The notes: a model not told the origin generated them from the letters alone. A DNA stretch of 64,000 nt from Kibdelosporangium sp. MJ126-NF4 (GCF_000826545.1 NZ_CDME01000006.1:155063-219062); one strand, 5' to 3'. Shown: positions 1 through 9,764, counted from the stretch's first letter. Numbers and translations: made by a program.

Positions 1-614
1 CAAGCCGGTCCGAGCGTAGAACGAGACCAGCTCGGGATCGCTCGATACCGGAGAACCACGGCTCCGCCGTCGAAGACCTTCGAGTCGGCGAGCTCCAGCG
101 GGAGATCCTTCGAGATTCCCTCGAACACTCGCGGCCCGTCGGCGAGCACCACCGGGCTCACGGCCAGCAGGTACTCGTCGACCAGCCCGGCGGTGGCGAT
201 CGGCGAGAGGGTCGTCGGGCCGCAGGACAACAGGATGTTCTTCCCGTCCTGCCGCTTCAGGGTGGTGAGCTCCTCGACGAGGTCACCCCGGAGCACGACA
301 CGCTTCGAATCCGGCTGGAGGGTGGTGGAGAAAACAACCTTGGTCAGCTTCTTCTGCGCAGCGGCGAACTCGCGGTCGGCCGCGGTGATGGTCGGCGCGT
401 CCGGAGGAACTTCCCCGGCGGCGACCGTGTCCCAGTACGGGACGATCGCGTCGTAGGTGGTCCGGCCCATCGCCCACGTGTCGGCTTCGCCGAACAGGTG
501 GGCGATGTAGGCCGTTTCCTCCTCGCCCCAGGGGAACGGCTCCCAGAATCCGCCGTCGGCGTTGGCGATGCGGTTGTCGAGCGTGGTCTGCATGTGGAAC
601 ACGATCTTGCGCAC
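1..614 (-). CDS. RibD C-terminal / dihydrofolate reductase-like family protein (3' end not in window)
   Basis: The frame opens at a GTG (MRKIVFHMQTTLDNRIAN...) with GAAGGAG about five bases upstream. The sequence has the family's opening strand (KIVFHMQTTLDN), the AMGRTTYDAI cofactor-loop region, SCGPTTLSPI, and the closing strand VFDGGAVVLRYR. Members reduce a pterin- or pyrimidine-like substrate with NADPH, but most single-domain homologues have no assigned substrate. Relatives usually end just after the last strand; here the frame stays open to base 1. In the neighbouring frame the last codons read VSSDPELVSFYARTG, which looks protein-like, so a frameshift or sequencing error near base 50 is possible. 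Function is by family only. Confidence 0.75.
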   Translation of the reverse strand, partial: MRKIVFHMQTTLDNRIANADGGFWEPFPWGEEETAYIAHLFGEADTWAMGRTTYDAIVPYWDTVAAGEVPPDAPTITAADREFAAAQKKLTKVVFSTTLQPDSKRVVLRGDLVEELTTLKRQDGKNILLSCGPTTLSPIATAGLVDEYLLAVSPVVLADGPRVFEGISKDLPLELADSKVFDGGAVVLRYRAIPSWSRSTLGPA

Positions 615-779
615 GGTGGCTCCTTCGGAGTGGCAACTCGGCCCGTCCGGTGACCAGCGATGCTGAGCGCGTGCCCGGATCGGTGCCGCAGTGATGACCA
701 GCTCGCGGTCGGAAACTCACCGGCGACGGCCCCGGCTCGGGGCACGACCGTGCCAAGTGTCACACCGAGCAGTCTCGGC

Positions 780-1580
780 TCAGCCGAGGCCGCGATCGTC
801 CTGCTTCAGCGCCGTGTCGACGGCGAGCCCGGCGGCGACGACCAGACTGGCGATCGGGTTCTGCAGCTGGCGGTGGATCTGCACGACGTAGTTGTCCGCC
901 GTGGTGAACATCGTCCTGGCGAAACCTTCCCAGGTCTTGGTGATCCGGGCGATCTCCTGGCCGGTGTGGTCGTGGATCATGAAGTTCCACGCGCGCCAGT
1001 TCTCGCCGCGGATGCCGCCGACCTGCTGGCCGTTGACGACGAACGCGAAGTTGATCTTCCCGATCATGTTCTCCTGGATGATCTCGCCGATCGGCTGGCC
1101 GTTGCCGTGCTCGACGATGATCCGGGACTTGAAGACCTTCGCGGGCCTGGTCAGCCGCAGCACCGGCTGGCCGGTGAGATCGCGCACCTCCAGCTTGTGC
1201 GTCATGAACTGGTCGTAGCTGGAGAGGAAGCGCACCGCCTTCTTCAGCGCGCTCTGGCCGACCTGCACGACCGCCCCCAACTGGCGGCCGTTCTGGTCGA
1301 AGACCATGTACTCGTTGGACATCTCGATCAGCTTGGTCTTCTGGTTCACCACGAGCACCGGCTCGGTGAACAGCGTCCCGCCACCCTGTGCCGTCGCGGC
1401 ACCTCCGGCCTCCTGGACCTGGTGGCGCACTCGGTTGGGGTCGGGCTGCCCGTCCAGTTCCAGCTCCCACGAGCTGGCGTCGTGCTTCTGCTGGGTGTTG
1501 TTGGTCCACTGCTGACCGTCCCACCAGCGCAGCACCGTGGAACCGGGCTGCTCGGGGTACCAGCCGGGCGGTTGGCTCAT
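780..1580 (-). CDS. Phospholipid scramblase-related protein with N-terminal DUF2510 motif
   Basis: This is a 266-residue protein. The first 30 residues (PPGWYPEQPG...LRWWDGQQWT) form a DUF2510 motif, common at the N-terminus of actinobacterial membrane-associated proteins. The rest, from about residue 75, matches the scramblase/LURP-one fold, with repeated strands such as FTEPVLVVNQKTKLIEMSNEYMV broken by turns, and ends in a hydrophobic helix (NPIASLVVAAGLAVDTAL). Bacterial members have no established activity, and lipid scrambling is inferred from distant eukaryotic homologues. The ATG start has AAGGA upstream. The next gene on the strand is an SDR, 13 bases upstream of it. Confidence 0.8.
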   Translation of the reverse strand: MSQPPGWYPEQPGSTVLRWWDGQQWTNNTQQKHDASSWELELDGQPDPNRVRHQVQEAGGAATAQGGGTLFTEPVLVVNQKTKLIEMSNEYMVFDQNGRQLGAVVQVGQSALKKAVRFLSSYDQFMTHKLEVRDLTGQPVLRLTRPAKVFKSRIIVEHGNGQPIGEIIQENMIGKINFAFVVNGQQVGGIRGENWRAWNFMIHDHTGQEIARITKTWEGFARTMFTTADNYVVQIHRQLQNPIASLVVAAGLAVDTALKQDDRGLG

Positions 1581-1593
1581 CTGCGGTTTCCTT

Positions 1594-2364
1594 TCACGTA
1601 CGACCTCGGCCGAGACCGGCCTCCAGCTTGCGCAGCACGCCGTGCGGCACCAGCCGGGTTATCCCTACCAGGAACTTGTACTTCCAGCCGGGAATTGAGC
1701 GAATCCGGCCGTGCGCGAGGTCGGTCATGCACTCGTTCACGACCTGATCGGCCGTCAGCCACATGAAGTCCGGGAACGGCTGCTTCTCGTCGCCCGCCCG
1801 GTCGTGGAACTCGGTCCGCGTGAACCCGGGGACCAGTGCCATCACACGCACACCCGTGCCCTTCAGCGACGCCCCGATCCCCTCGGAGAACGCCGTCACA
1901 TAGGACTTGGTCGCGCCGTAGGTCGGGCCGGTGGCGGGGAAGAAGCCCGCGATGCTGGACACGTTGACCACCGCGCCGTGGCCGCGCTCGAGCATGCCGG
2001 GCAGCACCGCCCTGGTCAGCCGGAGCACGCTGGTGACGTTCACGTCCAACTGGCCTTGCATCCAGTCGACGGAGACGTCCTCGAACCGCCCGCGCGTGCC
2101 GAAACCGGCGTTGTTCACCAGGAGGTCGATCGGGTCGCCGTCGGTGAGGCGCCGCTCCACGGCGAGCCTGCCCTCGTGCCGGGACAGGTCGGCGGCCAGC
2201 ACCTCGGCCTTGACGCCGTACTTCTCCCTGACCTGTGCGGCCACCTCGTGCAGCCGGGGCTCGGTGCGAGCCACGAGCACGACGTCGTAGCCGTCCGAGG
2301 CCAGGCGGTGCACGAAAGCGTTGCCGATGCCAGCCGTGGCGCCGGTGACTAGAGCTGTGGGCAT
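1594..2364 (-). CDS. SDR family NAD(P)-dependent oxidoreductase (DltE-like)
   Basis: This is a 256-residue classical short-chain dehydrogenase. It has the glycine-rich cofactor loop TGATAGIG at residues 8-15, NNAG at about 88, the catalytic serine in VNVSSIAG and the YGATKSY motif giving Tyr-x-x-x-Lys. The PGFTRTEF segment follows the active site. It should use NADP(H), because an Arg (ARTEPRL) follows the second strand. The C-terminus extends past the Rossmann fold ([19 protein letters not shown]) as in DltE-like uncharacterised oxidoreductases. The substrate is unknown. It starts nine bases from the stop of the preceding membrane-protein gene and is probably co-transcribed with it. Confidence 0.85.
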   Translation of the reverse strand: MPTALVTGATAGIGNAFVHRLASDGYDVVLVARTEPRLHEVAAQVREKYGVKAEVLAADLSRHEGRLAVERRLTDGDPIDLLVNNAGFGTRGRFEDVSVDWMQGQLDVNVTSVLRLTRAVLPGMLERGHGAVVNVSSIAGFFPATGPTYGATKSYVTAFSEGIGASLKGTGVRVMALVPGFTRTEFHDRAGDEKQPFPDFMWLTADQVVNECMTDLAHGRIRSIPGWKYKFLVGITRLVPHGVLRKLEAGLGRGRT

Positions 2365-2373
2365 GCGGCCAAA

Positions 2374-3069
2374 CTACTGGCCGTGCCGTCCCGGTGGGAG
2401 TTGAGCCGTGCCATCCGACGACGACGGCTCGTCGTCCTCGAACGGATCCACCACGTCGGCCACCTCACCGAGGCTGCGCAGCAGGCGCTCCAGCCGGGAG
2501 GGATTGGCGTTGACGGGCGCGGCCGCCAGCACCCAGCCGTCCTCGATCCAGGCGACCATCACGTCCGGGCCGATCTCCTCGGCCGCGTCGACCAGGTCGG
2601 GCGTGATCAGGGCTCGGGCTTTGGCCAGGTCGGAGACGAAGGCGTACCGCTGGCCGACCGGGCCGAGCAGCTCGGGCATGTGCTCCTGCTCGAACGGCAC
2701 GCTCGGCAGCCACAGCTCCACCACGACCTCGTGCTTGCGGCGGCACTGCACCGCGACGATCACCGCGCTGACGCGGCCGGCGTTGTCCAGGTCGTAGATG
2801 TAGACGCGGCGCCTGCCGTCCGCGGTGAAGGTCGAACCGGCCACCACGTCCCTGGCGATCCCGCCGCCGTAGTACGCCAGCGCGCCGCCGTCCCACTGGG
2901 TCGGCAGGACGTTGTCGGTCTCGGTGAACTGCCAGCCACGTAAGGCGGCCCACCTGCGCCGCTCACGGTTGCGCGATGTGCGGACGGCACGGTCCCGGGC
3001 GAGCAGCGCGGCTCCACCGACAGCCGCCACAGCGGCAACGGCGAACCACACCCACGCGGAGATGCCCAC
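2374..3069 (-). CDS. Hypothetical single-pass membrane protein
   Basis: This is a 231-residue protein with one N-terminal membrane helix (about residues 5-23, AWVWFAVAAVAAVGGAALLA), then a basic stretch and a soluble alpha/beta domain. The C-terminus is acidic and low in complexity (DPFEDDEPSSSDG). It resembles the conserved actinobacterial secretory or membrane proteins of unknown function, and no catalytic motif is visible. It lies directly downstream of clpB on the same strand with a 33-base gap, so it may be transcribed with the heat-shock gene. Function is not recognised. Confidence 0.65.
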   Translation of the reverse strand: MGISAWVWFAVAAVAAVGGAALLARDRAVRTSRNRERRRWAALRGWQFTETDNVLPTQWDGGALAYYGGGIARDVVAGSTFTADGRRRVYIYDLDNAGRVSAVIVAVQCRRKHEVVVELWLPSVPFEQEHMPELLGPVGQRYAFVSDLAKARALITPDLVDAAEEIGPDVMVAWIEDGWVLAAAPVNANPSRLERLLRSLGEVADVVDPFEDDEPSSSDGTAQLPPGRHGQ

Positions 3070-3102
3070 CAGTCAGAGACTAGCGGACATCCCCGCCACG
3101 GA

Positions 3103-5688
3103 TCATTCGGCGCGCGCTACGACCAAGGCGGACGTGTCGTTGGAGGTGTCCACCTTGACCATGTCGCCGTCGGTGATCTCACCGGCCAGCAACTTCTTCG
3201 CCAGCTGGTCGCCGATCGCCGACGAAACCAAGCGGCGCAACGGCCGCGCGCCGTACACCGGGTCGAACCCGTTGAGCGCCAACCAGTCCCGCGCCGCCGG
3301 TGTGACCTCGAGGGTCAGCCTGCGCTGGGCCAGCCGGTGGGCGAGCCGCTCGACCTGGATGTCCACGATCGAGGTCAGCTCCTCGGTGGCCAGCTGGTGG
3401 AAGACCACGATGTCGTCGAGCCGGTTGAGGAACTCCGGCTTGAACTGCCGCTGCACCACCGCCAGCACCGCGTCCTTGCGCTGCAGCTCGGTCAGCGTCG
3501 CGTCGGCGATCACCTGCGAGCCGAGGTTGGAGGTCAGCACCAGGATCGTGTTGCGGAAGTCGACCGTGCGGCCCTGGCCGTCGGTCAGCCTGCCGTCGTC
3601 GAGCACCTGCAGCAGCACGTCGAACACGTCCGGGTGCGCCTTCTCGACCTCGTCGAGCAGGACCACGCTGTACGGCCGCCGCCGCACCGACTCGGTGAGC
3701 TGCCCGCCCTGGTCGTAGCCGACGTAGCCGGGAGGCGCGCCGACCAGCCGCGCCACCGAGTGCTTCTCGGCGTACTCGCTCATGTCGATGCGGATCATCG
3801 CCCGCTCGTCGTCGAACAGGAACTCCGCGAGCGCCTTGGCCAGCTCGGTCTTGCCGACACCGGTCGGGCCGAGGAACAGGAACGAGCCGGTCGGGCGGTC
3901 CGGGTCGGCGACACCGGCCCTGGTGCGGCGGACCGCGTCGGAGACCACGCGCACGGCCTCGGCCTGGCCGACGACCCGCCTGCCCAGCTCCAGTTCCATC
4001 CGCAACAGCTTGGCGGTCTCGCCCTCCAGCATCCGGCCTGCCGGGATCCCGGTCCACGCCGACACGACCTCGGCGACGTCGTCAGGGCCGACTTCCTCCT
4101 TGAGCATCACCGACTCGGACCTCGTCGACTCGGTCGCCGCCGCGAACTGCTTCTCCAGGCCGGGGATCCGGCCGTAGCGCAGCTCGGAGGCCTTCGCGAG
4201 GTCACCGTCGCGCTCGGCCCGATCGGCCTCACCACGCAGGTGCTCCAGCTCCTCCTTGAGGTTGCGGACCTTCTCGATCGAGCCTTTCTCGTTCTGCCAC
4301 CGCGCGGTCAACGCGGACAGTGCCTCGCGCTTCTCGGCCAGTTCGGCGCGCAGCGCGGCCAGCCGCTGCTTGGAGGCCGGGTCCTCCTCCTTGGCCAGCG
4401 CCATCTCCTCGATCTCGAGGCGCCGCACGGCCCGCTCGACCTCGTCGATCTCGACCGGGCGGGAGTCGATCTCCATCCGCAGCCGGGACGCGGCCTCGTC
4501 GATCAGGTCGATCGCCTTGTCCGGCAGGAACCGGGCGGTGATGTAGCGATCCGACAGCGTGGCGGCGGACACCAACGCGGCGTCGGTGATCCGGACACCG
4601 TGGTGCACCTCGTAGCGTTCCTTGAGGCCACGCAGGATGCCGATGGTGTCCTCGGCCGACGGCTCGCCGACGAGCACCTGTTGGAACCGGCGCTCCAGCG
4701 CGGCGTCCTTCTCGATGTGCTCGCGGTACTCGTCCAAGGTGGTCGCGCCGACCATCCGCAGCTCGCCGCGGGCCAGCATCGGCTTGATCATGTTGCCCGC
4801 GTCCATCGCGCCCTCGCCGGTCGCGCCCGCGCCGACGATGGTGTGCAGCTCGTCGATGAACGTGACGACCTGGCCGGCGGAGTCGGTGATCTCCTTGAGC
4901 ACGGCCTTGAGCCGCTCCTCGAACTCACCGCGGAACTTCGCACCGGCGACCATCGAGCCGAGGTCGAGAGCGACGACTCGCTTGCCGCGCAACGACTCCG
5001 GCACGTCACCGGCGATGATCCGCTGGGCGAGGCCTTCGACGATGGCGGTCTTGCCGACACCGGGCTCACCGATCAGCACCGGGTTGTTCTTGGTACGGCG
5101 GGAAAGCACCTGCACGACACGGCGGATCTCGGCGTCCCGGCCGATCACCGGGTCGAGCTCGCCCTTGCGCGCGCGTTCGGTGAGGTCGACGCCGTACTTC
5201 TCCAAGGCCTGGTAGGTGCCCTCGGGGTCGGGGCTGGTCACCCTGGCGGACCCGCGGACCTTGGTGAACGCGTCCCTGAGCGCCTCGGCGGTGGCGCCGT
5301 GCCTGCGCAGCAGTTCGCCGACCGCGCCGCGTTCGTAGGCGAGGCCGTACAGGATGTGCTCGGTGGAGACGTACTCGTCGCCCATCTCGGTCGCGAGCTT
5401 CTGCGCCTGCGACAGCGACCGGGCCGCCTCGGCGTTCAGGTTCGGCTGCGACACGGTCGCGCCGGTCGCCGCGGGCAGGCCCGAGAGGACCTTCTCCAGT
5501 TCCTTGCCGATCACCCGGTGGTCCGCTCCGACCGCCGTCAACAGCGGCGCGGTCAGGCCGTCGCCCTGGGCGAGCAGAGCGGCGAGCAGGTGCGCCGGCG
5601 AGACGTCCGGGTTCCCGGCGACCGTGGCCGCCTGAACCGCGGCGGAGACCGCCTGCTGGGTCTTCGTGGTCGGGTTGAAAGCGTCCAT
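3103..5688 (-). CDS. clpB: ATP-dependent disaggregase ClpB
   Basis: ClpB extracts polypeptides from aggregates together with DnaK/DnaJ/GrpE. The 861-residue product has the family's full length. It has an N-terminal Clp-N repeat domain (residues 1-150), a first AAA+ module with Walker A GEPGVGKT near residue 205 and Walker B FIDELH, the coiled-coil middle domain (about 400-530, [15 protein letters not shown]...), and a second AAA+ module with [26 protein letters not shown] and the sensor region [10 protein letters not shown]. The start is ATG ([14 protein letters not shown]). A HAIR inverted repeat lies about 77 bases upstream, so HspR control is expected, linking it to the dnaK operon 4 kb away. 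Confidence 0.97.
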   Translation of the reverse strand: MDAFNPTTKTQQAVSAAVQAATVAGNPDVSPAHLLAALLAQGDGLTAPLLTAVGADHRVIGKELEKVLSGLPAATGATVSQPNLNAEAARSLSQAQKLATEMGDEYVSTEHILYGLAYERGAVGELLRRHGATAEALRDAFTKVRGSARVTSPDPEGTYQALEKYGVDLTERARKGELDPVIGRDAEIRRVVQVLSRRTKNNPVLIGEPGVGKTAIVEGLAQRIIAGDVPESLRGKRVVALDLGSMVAGAKFRGEFEERLKAVLKEITDSAGQVVTFIDELHTIVGAGATGEGAMDAGNMIKPMLARGELRMVGATTLDEYREHIEKDAALERRFQQVLVGEPSAEDTIGILRGLKERYEVHHGVRITDAALVSAATLSDRYITARFLPDKAIDLIDEAASRLRMEIDSRPVEIDEVERAVRRLEIEEMALAKEEDPASKQRLAALRAELAEKREALSALTARWQNEKGSIEKVRNLKEELEHLRGEADRAERDGDLAKASELRYGRIPGLEKQFAAATESTRSESVMLKEEVGPDDVAEVVSAWTGIPAGRMLEGETAKLLRMELELGRRVVGQAEAVRVVSDAVRRTRAGVADPDRPTGSFLFLGPTGVGKTELAKALAEFLFDDERAMIRIDMSEYAEKHSVARLVGAPPGYVGYDQGGQLTESVRRRPYSVVLLDEVEKAHPDVFDVLLQVLDDGRLTDGQGRTVDFRNTILVLTSNLGSQVIADATLTELQRKDAVLAVVQRQFKPEFLNRLDDIVVFHQLATEELTSIVDIQVERLAHRLAQRRLTLEVTPAARDWLALNGFDPVYGARPLRRLVSSAIGDQLAKKLLAGEITDGDMVKVDTSNDTSALVVARAE

Positions 5689-5764
5689 CCCTCACCTCAG
5701 TACGCGTGTGATGCCCTGGTGCCAGCTTTCCGCAGAAGCCGTCATCATGCCTAACGTCAGAAAA

Positions 5765-5785
5765 GTTGAGTCTGTTCCGCTCAAC
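5765..5785. promoter_or_regulatory. HAIR operator (HspR site) upstream of clpB
   Basis: The inverted repeat GTTGAGT-N7-GCTCAAC matches the HspR HAIR consensus CTTGAGT-N7-ACTCAAG at nearly all arm positions and with the exact seven-base spacer. It is 77 bases upstream of the clpB start. The HspR gene is in this window (9146-9598), and similar repeats precede dnaK. Confidence 0.85.
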
Positions 5786-5940
5786 TCAGATTCACTCACA
5801 TGTACCAACGTGGTTGTCCACACAAAGTGCCCAGTTGTCCACAAACCGCAGGTCGCTATCCACAGCAGGGTGGACAACCGTCGTGAGCAGGGGATCAGCA
5901 AGCGGCCGTCCGGGTGGAACCGGTTTCTCGGCGGGTGATC

Positions 5941-6387
5941 TCAGCCGGACAGCCGGGCCCGGAAGTCCGCGTTGATCCGGGCGAGGTACTCGGTCGCGGC
6001 GGTCACCGACCCGGCGTCCCAGTCACTCAGTGCCTCGGCCGTCGCGTCGGCCTGCCGTTGGCGCCACTGGTCGAGCACCCGCTCGCCCTCCTCGGTCACG
6101 CTCAGCAACGCCGCCCGCCGGTCCTCCGGCGCGGGACGGCGAGCGATCAGACCGAGCTTCTCCAACTGGGCGGCCTGGCGGCTGACCACGGAAGCGTCGA
6201 CGAAACGCTGCCCGGCGAGATCGGACACACGCGACTCGCCCCGGTAGGACAGTTCCGCGAGCAGCTTGCCCGCGCCCGGCTGCAGCCGTGTCTCCTCCCA
6301 GCTGCGCATGGTGACGGCGTGTTGGATCTCCATCAGCACGCGAACCTGTCGCAGTAGGCCGATGTAGTCCTCGGAAGTTGGCCGCAT
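5941..6387 (-). CDS. MarR family transcriptional regulator
   Basis: This is a 148-residue winged-helix repressor. The DNA-binding part runs from LSYRGESRVSDLAGQRFVDASVVSRQAAQLEKLGLI (recognition helix) into the wing RRPAPEDRRAALLSVTEEG, which carries the conserved Asp-Arg-Arg. The flanking N- and C-terminal helices would form the dimer interface. It is transcribed toward clpB but separated from it by 250 bases. A 15-base palindrome sits just upstream and probably mediates autoregulation. The effector and targets are unknown. A second MarR gene lies 63 bases upstream. Confidence 0.88.
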   Translation of the reverse strand: MRPTSEDYIGLLRQVRVLMEIQHAVTMRSWEETRLQPGAGKLLAELSYRGESRVSDLAGQRFVDASVVSRQAAQLEKLGLIARRPAPEDRRAALLSVTEEGERVLDQWRQRQADATAEALSDWDAGSVTAATEYLARINADFRARLSG

Positions 6388-6407
6388 CGCCGCACCCCCA
6401 CCGTTTT

Positions 6408-6422
6408 GTTGTCCAATACAAC
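6408..6422. promoter_or_regulatory. Candidate MarR operator (GTTGT-N5-ACAAC)
   Basis: The perfect inverted repeat GTTGTCCAATACAAC lies 20 bases upstream of the MarR start at 6387, inside an AT-richer patch (TATA follows). Its size, arm spacing and position are typical of MarR autoregulatory sites. Binding is inferred. Confidence 0.6.
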
Positions 6423-6450
6423 TATATCAGCGCTCCGGGTCCAACCCGGG

Positions 6451-6912
6451 TCAGATGTCGTGGTTGAGCTTGGCCAACAACGTCGAGAACGTGGTGATCT
6501 CGTCCGTCGGCCAGCTGTCGAGGATCGCGTGCAGCCGGGCGCGGCGGTCTGAGCGCACTGTGTCCAGGCGTTGGGTGCCCGTGTCGGTCAGCTGGACGAG
6601 GCGGGCGCGGCCGTCGTGCGGGTCCGCGACGCGTTCGACCAGGTCGAGTTCTTCCAGGCGGGCGATCTGGCGGCTGATCGTCGACTTGTCCAGGCCGGTG
6701 CGTTCCACCACGTCGGCCGCGCGCACCGGGCCGATGTCGCCGAGGTGCAGCAGCAGGGCGTAGCAGGCCGCGTCCAGTTCCGGGTGGATTCGGGCGGCCA
6801 GGCTCAGTGAGACGCTGCGGGCCCGGCCGAACAGCACGGACAGCTCACGCTCCAACGCGTGGGTCGCGGACTCCCGGTCGCCGCCGTCCGGATCGGCACT
6901 CGTGCTGTTCAC
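6451..6912 (-). CDS. MarR family transcriptional regulator (second)
   Basis: This is a 153-residue MarR-type winged-helix protein. The helix-turn-helix is VRAADVVERTGLDKSTISRQIARLEELDLV, followed by a wing with ADPHDGRARLV. It differs from the neighbouring MarR protein and is not a recent duplicate. Its GTG start overlaps the stop of the upstream oxidase-like gene by four bases (GTGA), so the two are translationally coupled and the regulator may respond to that enzyme's substrate. The ligand is unknown. Confidence 0.88.
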   Translation of the reverse strand: MNSTSADPDGGDRESATHALERELSVLFGRARSVSLSLAARIHPELDAACYALLLHLGDIGPVRAADVVERTGLDKSTISRQIARLEELDLVERVADPHDGRARLVQLTDTGTQRLDTVRSDRRARLHAILDSWPTDEITTFSTLLAKLNHDI

Positions 6913-7706
6913 TGCGCAGAAGTGTGCACCACCTGACGTGCGGTTCGCTGGGAGGCCTTGGCCTCGAAGTAGTCGCCGCCCTTGCGGCGGGTGTCGTCCG
7001 TGCCCCAGTCGCGGGACTGGTCCACCGGTCGCAGCTGGGGGATGTGCTTGCGGCAGTGCACGTAGGCCTCCTCCACCTCGATCACGACCCAGCGCTCGGG
7101 TGCGCGGCCGCGTTCGATCTCGGCGGGCAGGTCGGGGTGGTGCACACGCATGTCGGCGTCCTCGACGACCCGGGCACTGCCGTTGACGTGCAGGCCGATC
7201 AGATCGCGGACGAAGTCGACCATCAGGATGGCCAGGTGCGGGTTCTCACTGACGTTGCCGAGGCTGGCGTGCACGCCGTTGCCCCGGTACTCCGGGTAGG
7301 CGATGTGCCGGGCGTCGAGCACCCGCAGGAAGCCCGGCGGGCCCGCGCGGAACGAGGAGTCGCACTCGCCCTTGGCGTCCGCGCTGGCCACGAAGGCCAT
7401 CTCCATCCGGCCGACGAACTCGATCATCGCCTCGTTGAGGTGGTCGAGCAGCTGGTTGTCGTAGAACTTCCTGGCCCGCTCCCGGCTGCCGTACGCGCAT
7501 TGCAGCAGGTGCTCGCCCCGGGATCCGGGCAGGTCGGCCGACTCGGTGTCAGTGAACGGGTCGGCGAGCGGATCGGTCAGGGGCTCCGGCACTTCGGTCC
7601 CGACGACAGCCAGGTTGGGCCGCGGCCGGGGTGGGGGCTCCGCCAGCTCGAGATCCAACAGGTGCGCATCGGCGGTGCCGGTGGGGGTCGGGGTTGCGGA
7701 AGGCAC
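6909..7706 (-). CDS. Pyridoxamine 5'-phosphate oxidase-family (FMN split-barrel) protein
   Basis: This 265-residue protein has a variable proline-rich N-terminus (about 1-60) and a split-barrel flavin-binding domain. Typical segments are MAFVASADAKGECDSSFRAG, FLRVLDARHIAYPEYRGNG, ASLGNVSENPHLAILMVDF and LIGLHVNGSARVVED. The family includes FMN and F420 oxidoreductases, and the substrate cannot be read from sequence. It ends in a basic tail (RTARQVVHTSAQ). The GTG start was chosen because the frame closes upstream. It is coupled to the MarR gene by a four-base overlap and is divergent from the flavohaemoglobin, which suggests a redox or nitrosative-stress context (inference). Confidence 0.8.
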   Translation of the reverse strand: MPSATPTPTGTADAHLLDLELAEPPPRPRPNLAVVGTEVPEPLTDPLADPFTDTESADLPGSRGEHLLQCAYGSRERARKFYDNQLLDHLNEAMIEFVGRMEMAFVASADAKGECDSSFRAGPPGFLRVLDARHIAYPEYRGNGVHASLGNVSENPHLAILMVDFVRDLIGLHVNGSARVVEDADMRVHHPDLPAEIERGRAPERWVVIEVEEAYVHCRKHIPQLRPVDQSRDWGTDDTRRKGGDYFEAKASQRTARQVVHTSAQ

Positions 7707-7872
7707 GCGCGTAACAGTTTCATATCAGGCGTCGAGCGCCCAGTCCGTCTATCGGTTGTCCACCAGAAGAGGGAACGCGGAGAACTTTCCGTCACACACG
7801 AGTACACGAAAGTGGCATCAAGGCGGACATCCCACGAGAATCGGGTTACTGTCCAACCCTGTCGGGGGATGG

Positions 7873-9141
7873 ATGCATGAGAAGACCGTGACGCCCATCA
7901 AGACGTCTGAGCCAGAGGTTGGAGTCCGTGCCCCGACCATGACCGCAAACGCTGTAGTGAGTCCGATACCGCAATACCCGAAATCCCCACACCCGGCATC
8001 CTCGAGGTCGACCGACGCCGCGTCGGGCGCGACCGCGATGGTACGGCTGATCAGGGAGAGCTTCGCGGTCGTCGAGCCGAAGGCCGACGAGGTCGCCAAG
8101 TTCTTCTACGGGATGCTGTTCAGCCTGTCACCGAACGCGCGGGAGATGTTCCCCGCGAACATGGAGGTCCAGCGTTCCCGGCTGCTGCGCGCCTTGGTGC
8201 ACATCGTGCAACTGGTCGACCGGCCGGACGACCTGACCCCGTTCCTCCACCAGCTCGGCCGCGACCACCGCAAGTTCGGTGTGATCAGCTCCCACTACGA
8301 GGCTGTGGGCACGGCGCTGATCGCGGGAGTGAAGAAGTTCTCCGGCAAGGCCTGGTCCGACGAGATCGAGCGGGCGTGGGCCGAGGCCTACACGATCATG
8401 GCGCGCGCGATGCTCGACTCCGCCAACGCCGACGACGGGCCCGCCTGGTACCCGGCGGCGGTCGTCAGCCACCACCGCATCGGCATGGACCTGGCAGTGG
8501 TGACCGTGCAGACGGACCACCCGGTGCCGTACACGCCCGGCCAGTACGTCAGCGTGGAGACCCCGCACCGGCCACGGCTGTGGCGCTACCTCTCGCCCGC
8601 CAACGCGGCACGCGAGGACGGGACCATCGACTTCCACATCAGGACCGTCGACGGCGGCTGGGTCAGCCGCGCCATCGTCGGGCACACCCAGGTCGGCGAG
8701 ACCTGGCGGCTCGGGCCACCGCTCGGCCGGATGCGGGTCGACAGGGAGAACACCCGAGACTTAGTCATGGTCGCCGGCGGAACGGGTCTCGCTCCCATGC
8801 GGGCGATCATCGACGAGCTGTGCCAGTGGGGCGAGAACCCGCGTGTCCACCTCTTCTACGGCGGACGCGTGCTGTCCGACCTGTACGACCTGAAGAACCT
8901 GCAGCAACTGGCGGGCACCAACCCGTGGCTCACCGTTGTCCCGGTGCTGGAATCCGAACCGGACGCCACCGGCGTCGAGCACGGCACACTGGCCGACGTC
9001 GTCACCCGCTACGGGGCGTGGGCCGACCGGGACGTGCTGGTCAGCGGCTCACCCGCGATGATCAGGTCGACGGTGTCGCGCATGCTCGTCGCGGGCACGC
9101 CACTGGACCACATCACCTACGACCCGTTCACCCTGGACTGA
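7873..9141 (+). CDS. Flavohaemoglobin-like globin/reductase fusion
   Basis: The globin domain (about residues 55-190) has an FFYGMLF helix B with the expected Tyr and the proximal-His motif LGRDHRKFGV. A ferredoxin-reductase-like module follows, with the FAD motif RLWRYLSPAN, then GPPLGRM and the NAD-binding motif GGTGLAPMRA, ending DHITYDPFTLD. Such proteins oxidise NO to nitrate with NAD(P)H and oxygen. Actinobacteria also have class II forms with other substrates, so NO dioxygenase activity is not certain. The N-terminus is about 50 residues longer than in Hmp. ATG 7873 has GGGGGA just upstream; ATG 7939 is an alternative. It is convergent with hspR, four bases away. Confidence 0.85.
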   Translation: MHEKTVTPIKTSEPEVGVRAPTMTANAVVSPIPQYPKSPHPASSRSTDAASGATAMVRLIRESFAVVEPKADEVAKFFYGMLFSLSPNAREMFPANMEVQRSRLLRALVHIVQLVDRPDDLTPFLHQLGRDHRKFGVISSHYEAVGTALIAGVKKFSGKAWSDEIERAWAEAYTIMARAMLDSANADDGPAWYPAAVVSHHRIGMDLAVVTVQTDHPVPYTPGQYVSVETPHRPRLWRYLSPANAAREDGTIDFHIRTVDGGWVSRAIVGHTQVGETWRLGPPLGRMRVDRENTRDLVMVAGGTGLAPMRAIIDELCQWGENPRVHLFYGGRVLSDLYDLKNLQQLAGTNPWLTVVPVLESEPDATGVEHGTLADVVTRYGAWADRDVLVSGSPAMIRSTVSRMLVAGTPLDHITYDPFTLD

Positions 9142-9145
9142 GCGG

Positions 9146-9598
9146 TCAGAACCGCCTGGGCTGCGGTTTCCAGACCACCAGAGCCGTTCTCGGCTTGTGG
9201 ACCGGGACCAGTTCGTGCCGGTACGACGCGTGCACTGCCGCTGCCGCCTGCTCGGCCGCCGTGTACGCAGCAGCCAGTTCGTGGACGAGTTCCTCGACGC
9301 GTGCCTGCAGCGCGGTCACCTGGTTCTCCAGGTGGATGATCCGCTTGATGCCCGCGAGGTTCACGCCCTCCTCCTGGGAGAGTCGTTGCACCTCACGCAG
9401 CACCGCGATGTCGCGCATCGAGTACCGGCGGCCACCGCCGGAGGTCCGGCCTGGGGAGACCAGACCCTGGCGGTCGTAGCTGCGCAGGGTCTGCGCGTGC
9501 AGGCCGGACAGTTGGGCGGCCACCGAGATCACGAAGATCGGGGTGTCCTCGTCGGCGTTGGCCGGGAAGGGGACACCGCTGGGAAACGAGGGCATCAT
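9146..9598 (-). CDS. hspR: Heat-shock repressor HspR (MerR family)
   Basis: HspR is the autogenous repressor of the actinobacterial DnaK regulon; it binds HAIR repeats with DnaK as co-repressor. The 150-residue protein has the MerR-type helix-turn-helix and wing (FVISVAAQLSGLHAQTLRSYDRQGL, then GGGRRYSMRDIAVL), the QEEGVNLAGIKRII segment and a long coiled coil (about 85-125). It lies 166 bases downstream of dnaJ, the usual place as last gene of the dnaK operon. HAIR repeats are visible before dnaK and clpB. The two Met codons at the start leave the exact initiator open; 9598 is the longest. Confidence 0.95.
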   Translation of the reverse strand: MMPSFPSGVPFPANADEDTPIFVISVAAQLSGLHAQTLRSYDRQGLVSPGRTSGGGRRYSMRDIAVLREVQRLSQEEGVNLAGIKRIIHLENQVTALQARVEELVHELAAAYTAAEQAAAAVHASYRHELVPVHKPRTALVVWKPQPRRF

Positions 9599-9764
9599 CG
9601 GGTGGCTCGTCTCGGACCGGTGCTGGTCTTATTCGGCGGATCCAGGTTTCCGCTGGGCGTGCCGCAGGAAGGGGCTTGTACCGGGTTGTACCAGTGCCTT
9701 TCTGCGGCGCGGCCAGCGGGAAGCTGGGCCGTCGAGAAGGCCGGCACCGGTTCGAGACGAGCCA

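Noticed and set aside
3337..5754. An 805-codon open frame on the plus strand across clpB
   Set aside because: It is antisense to a full-length ClpB with all motifs and arises from GC bias at third positions. No ribosome site or family signature was seen.
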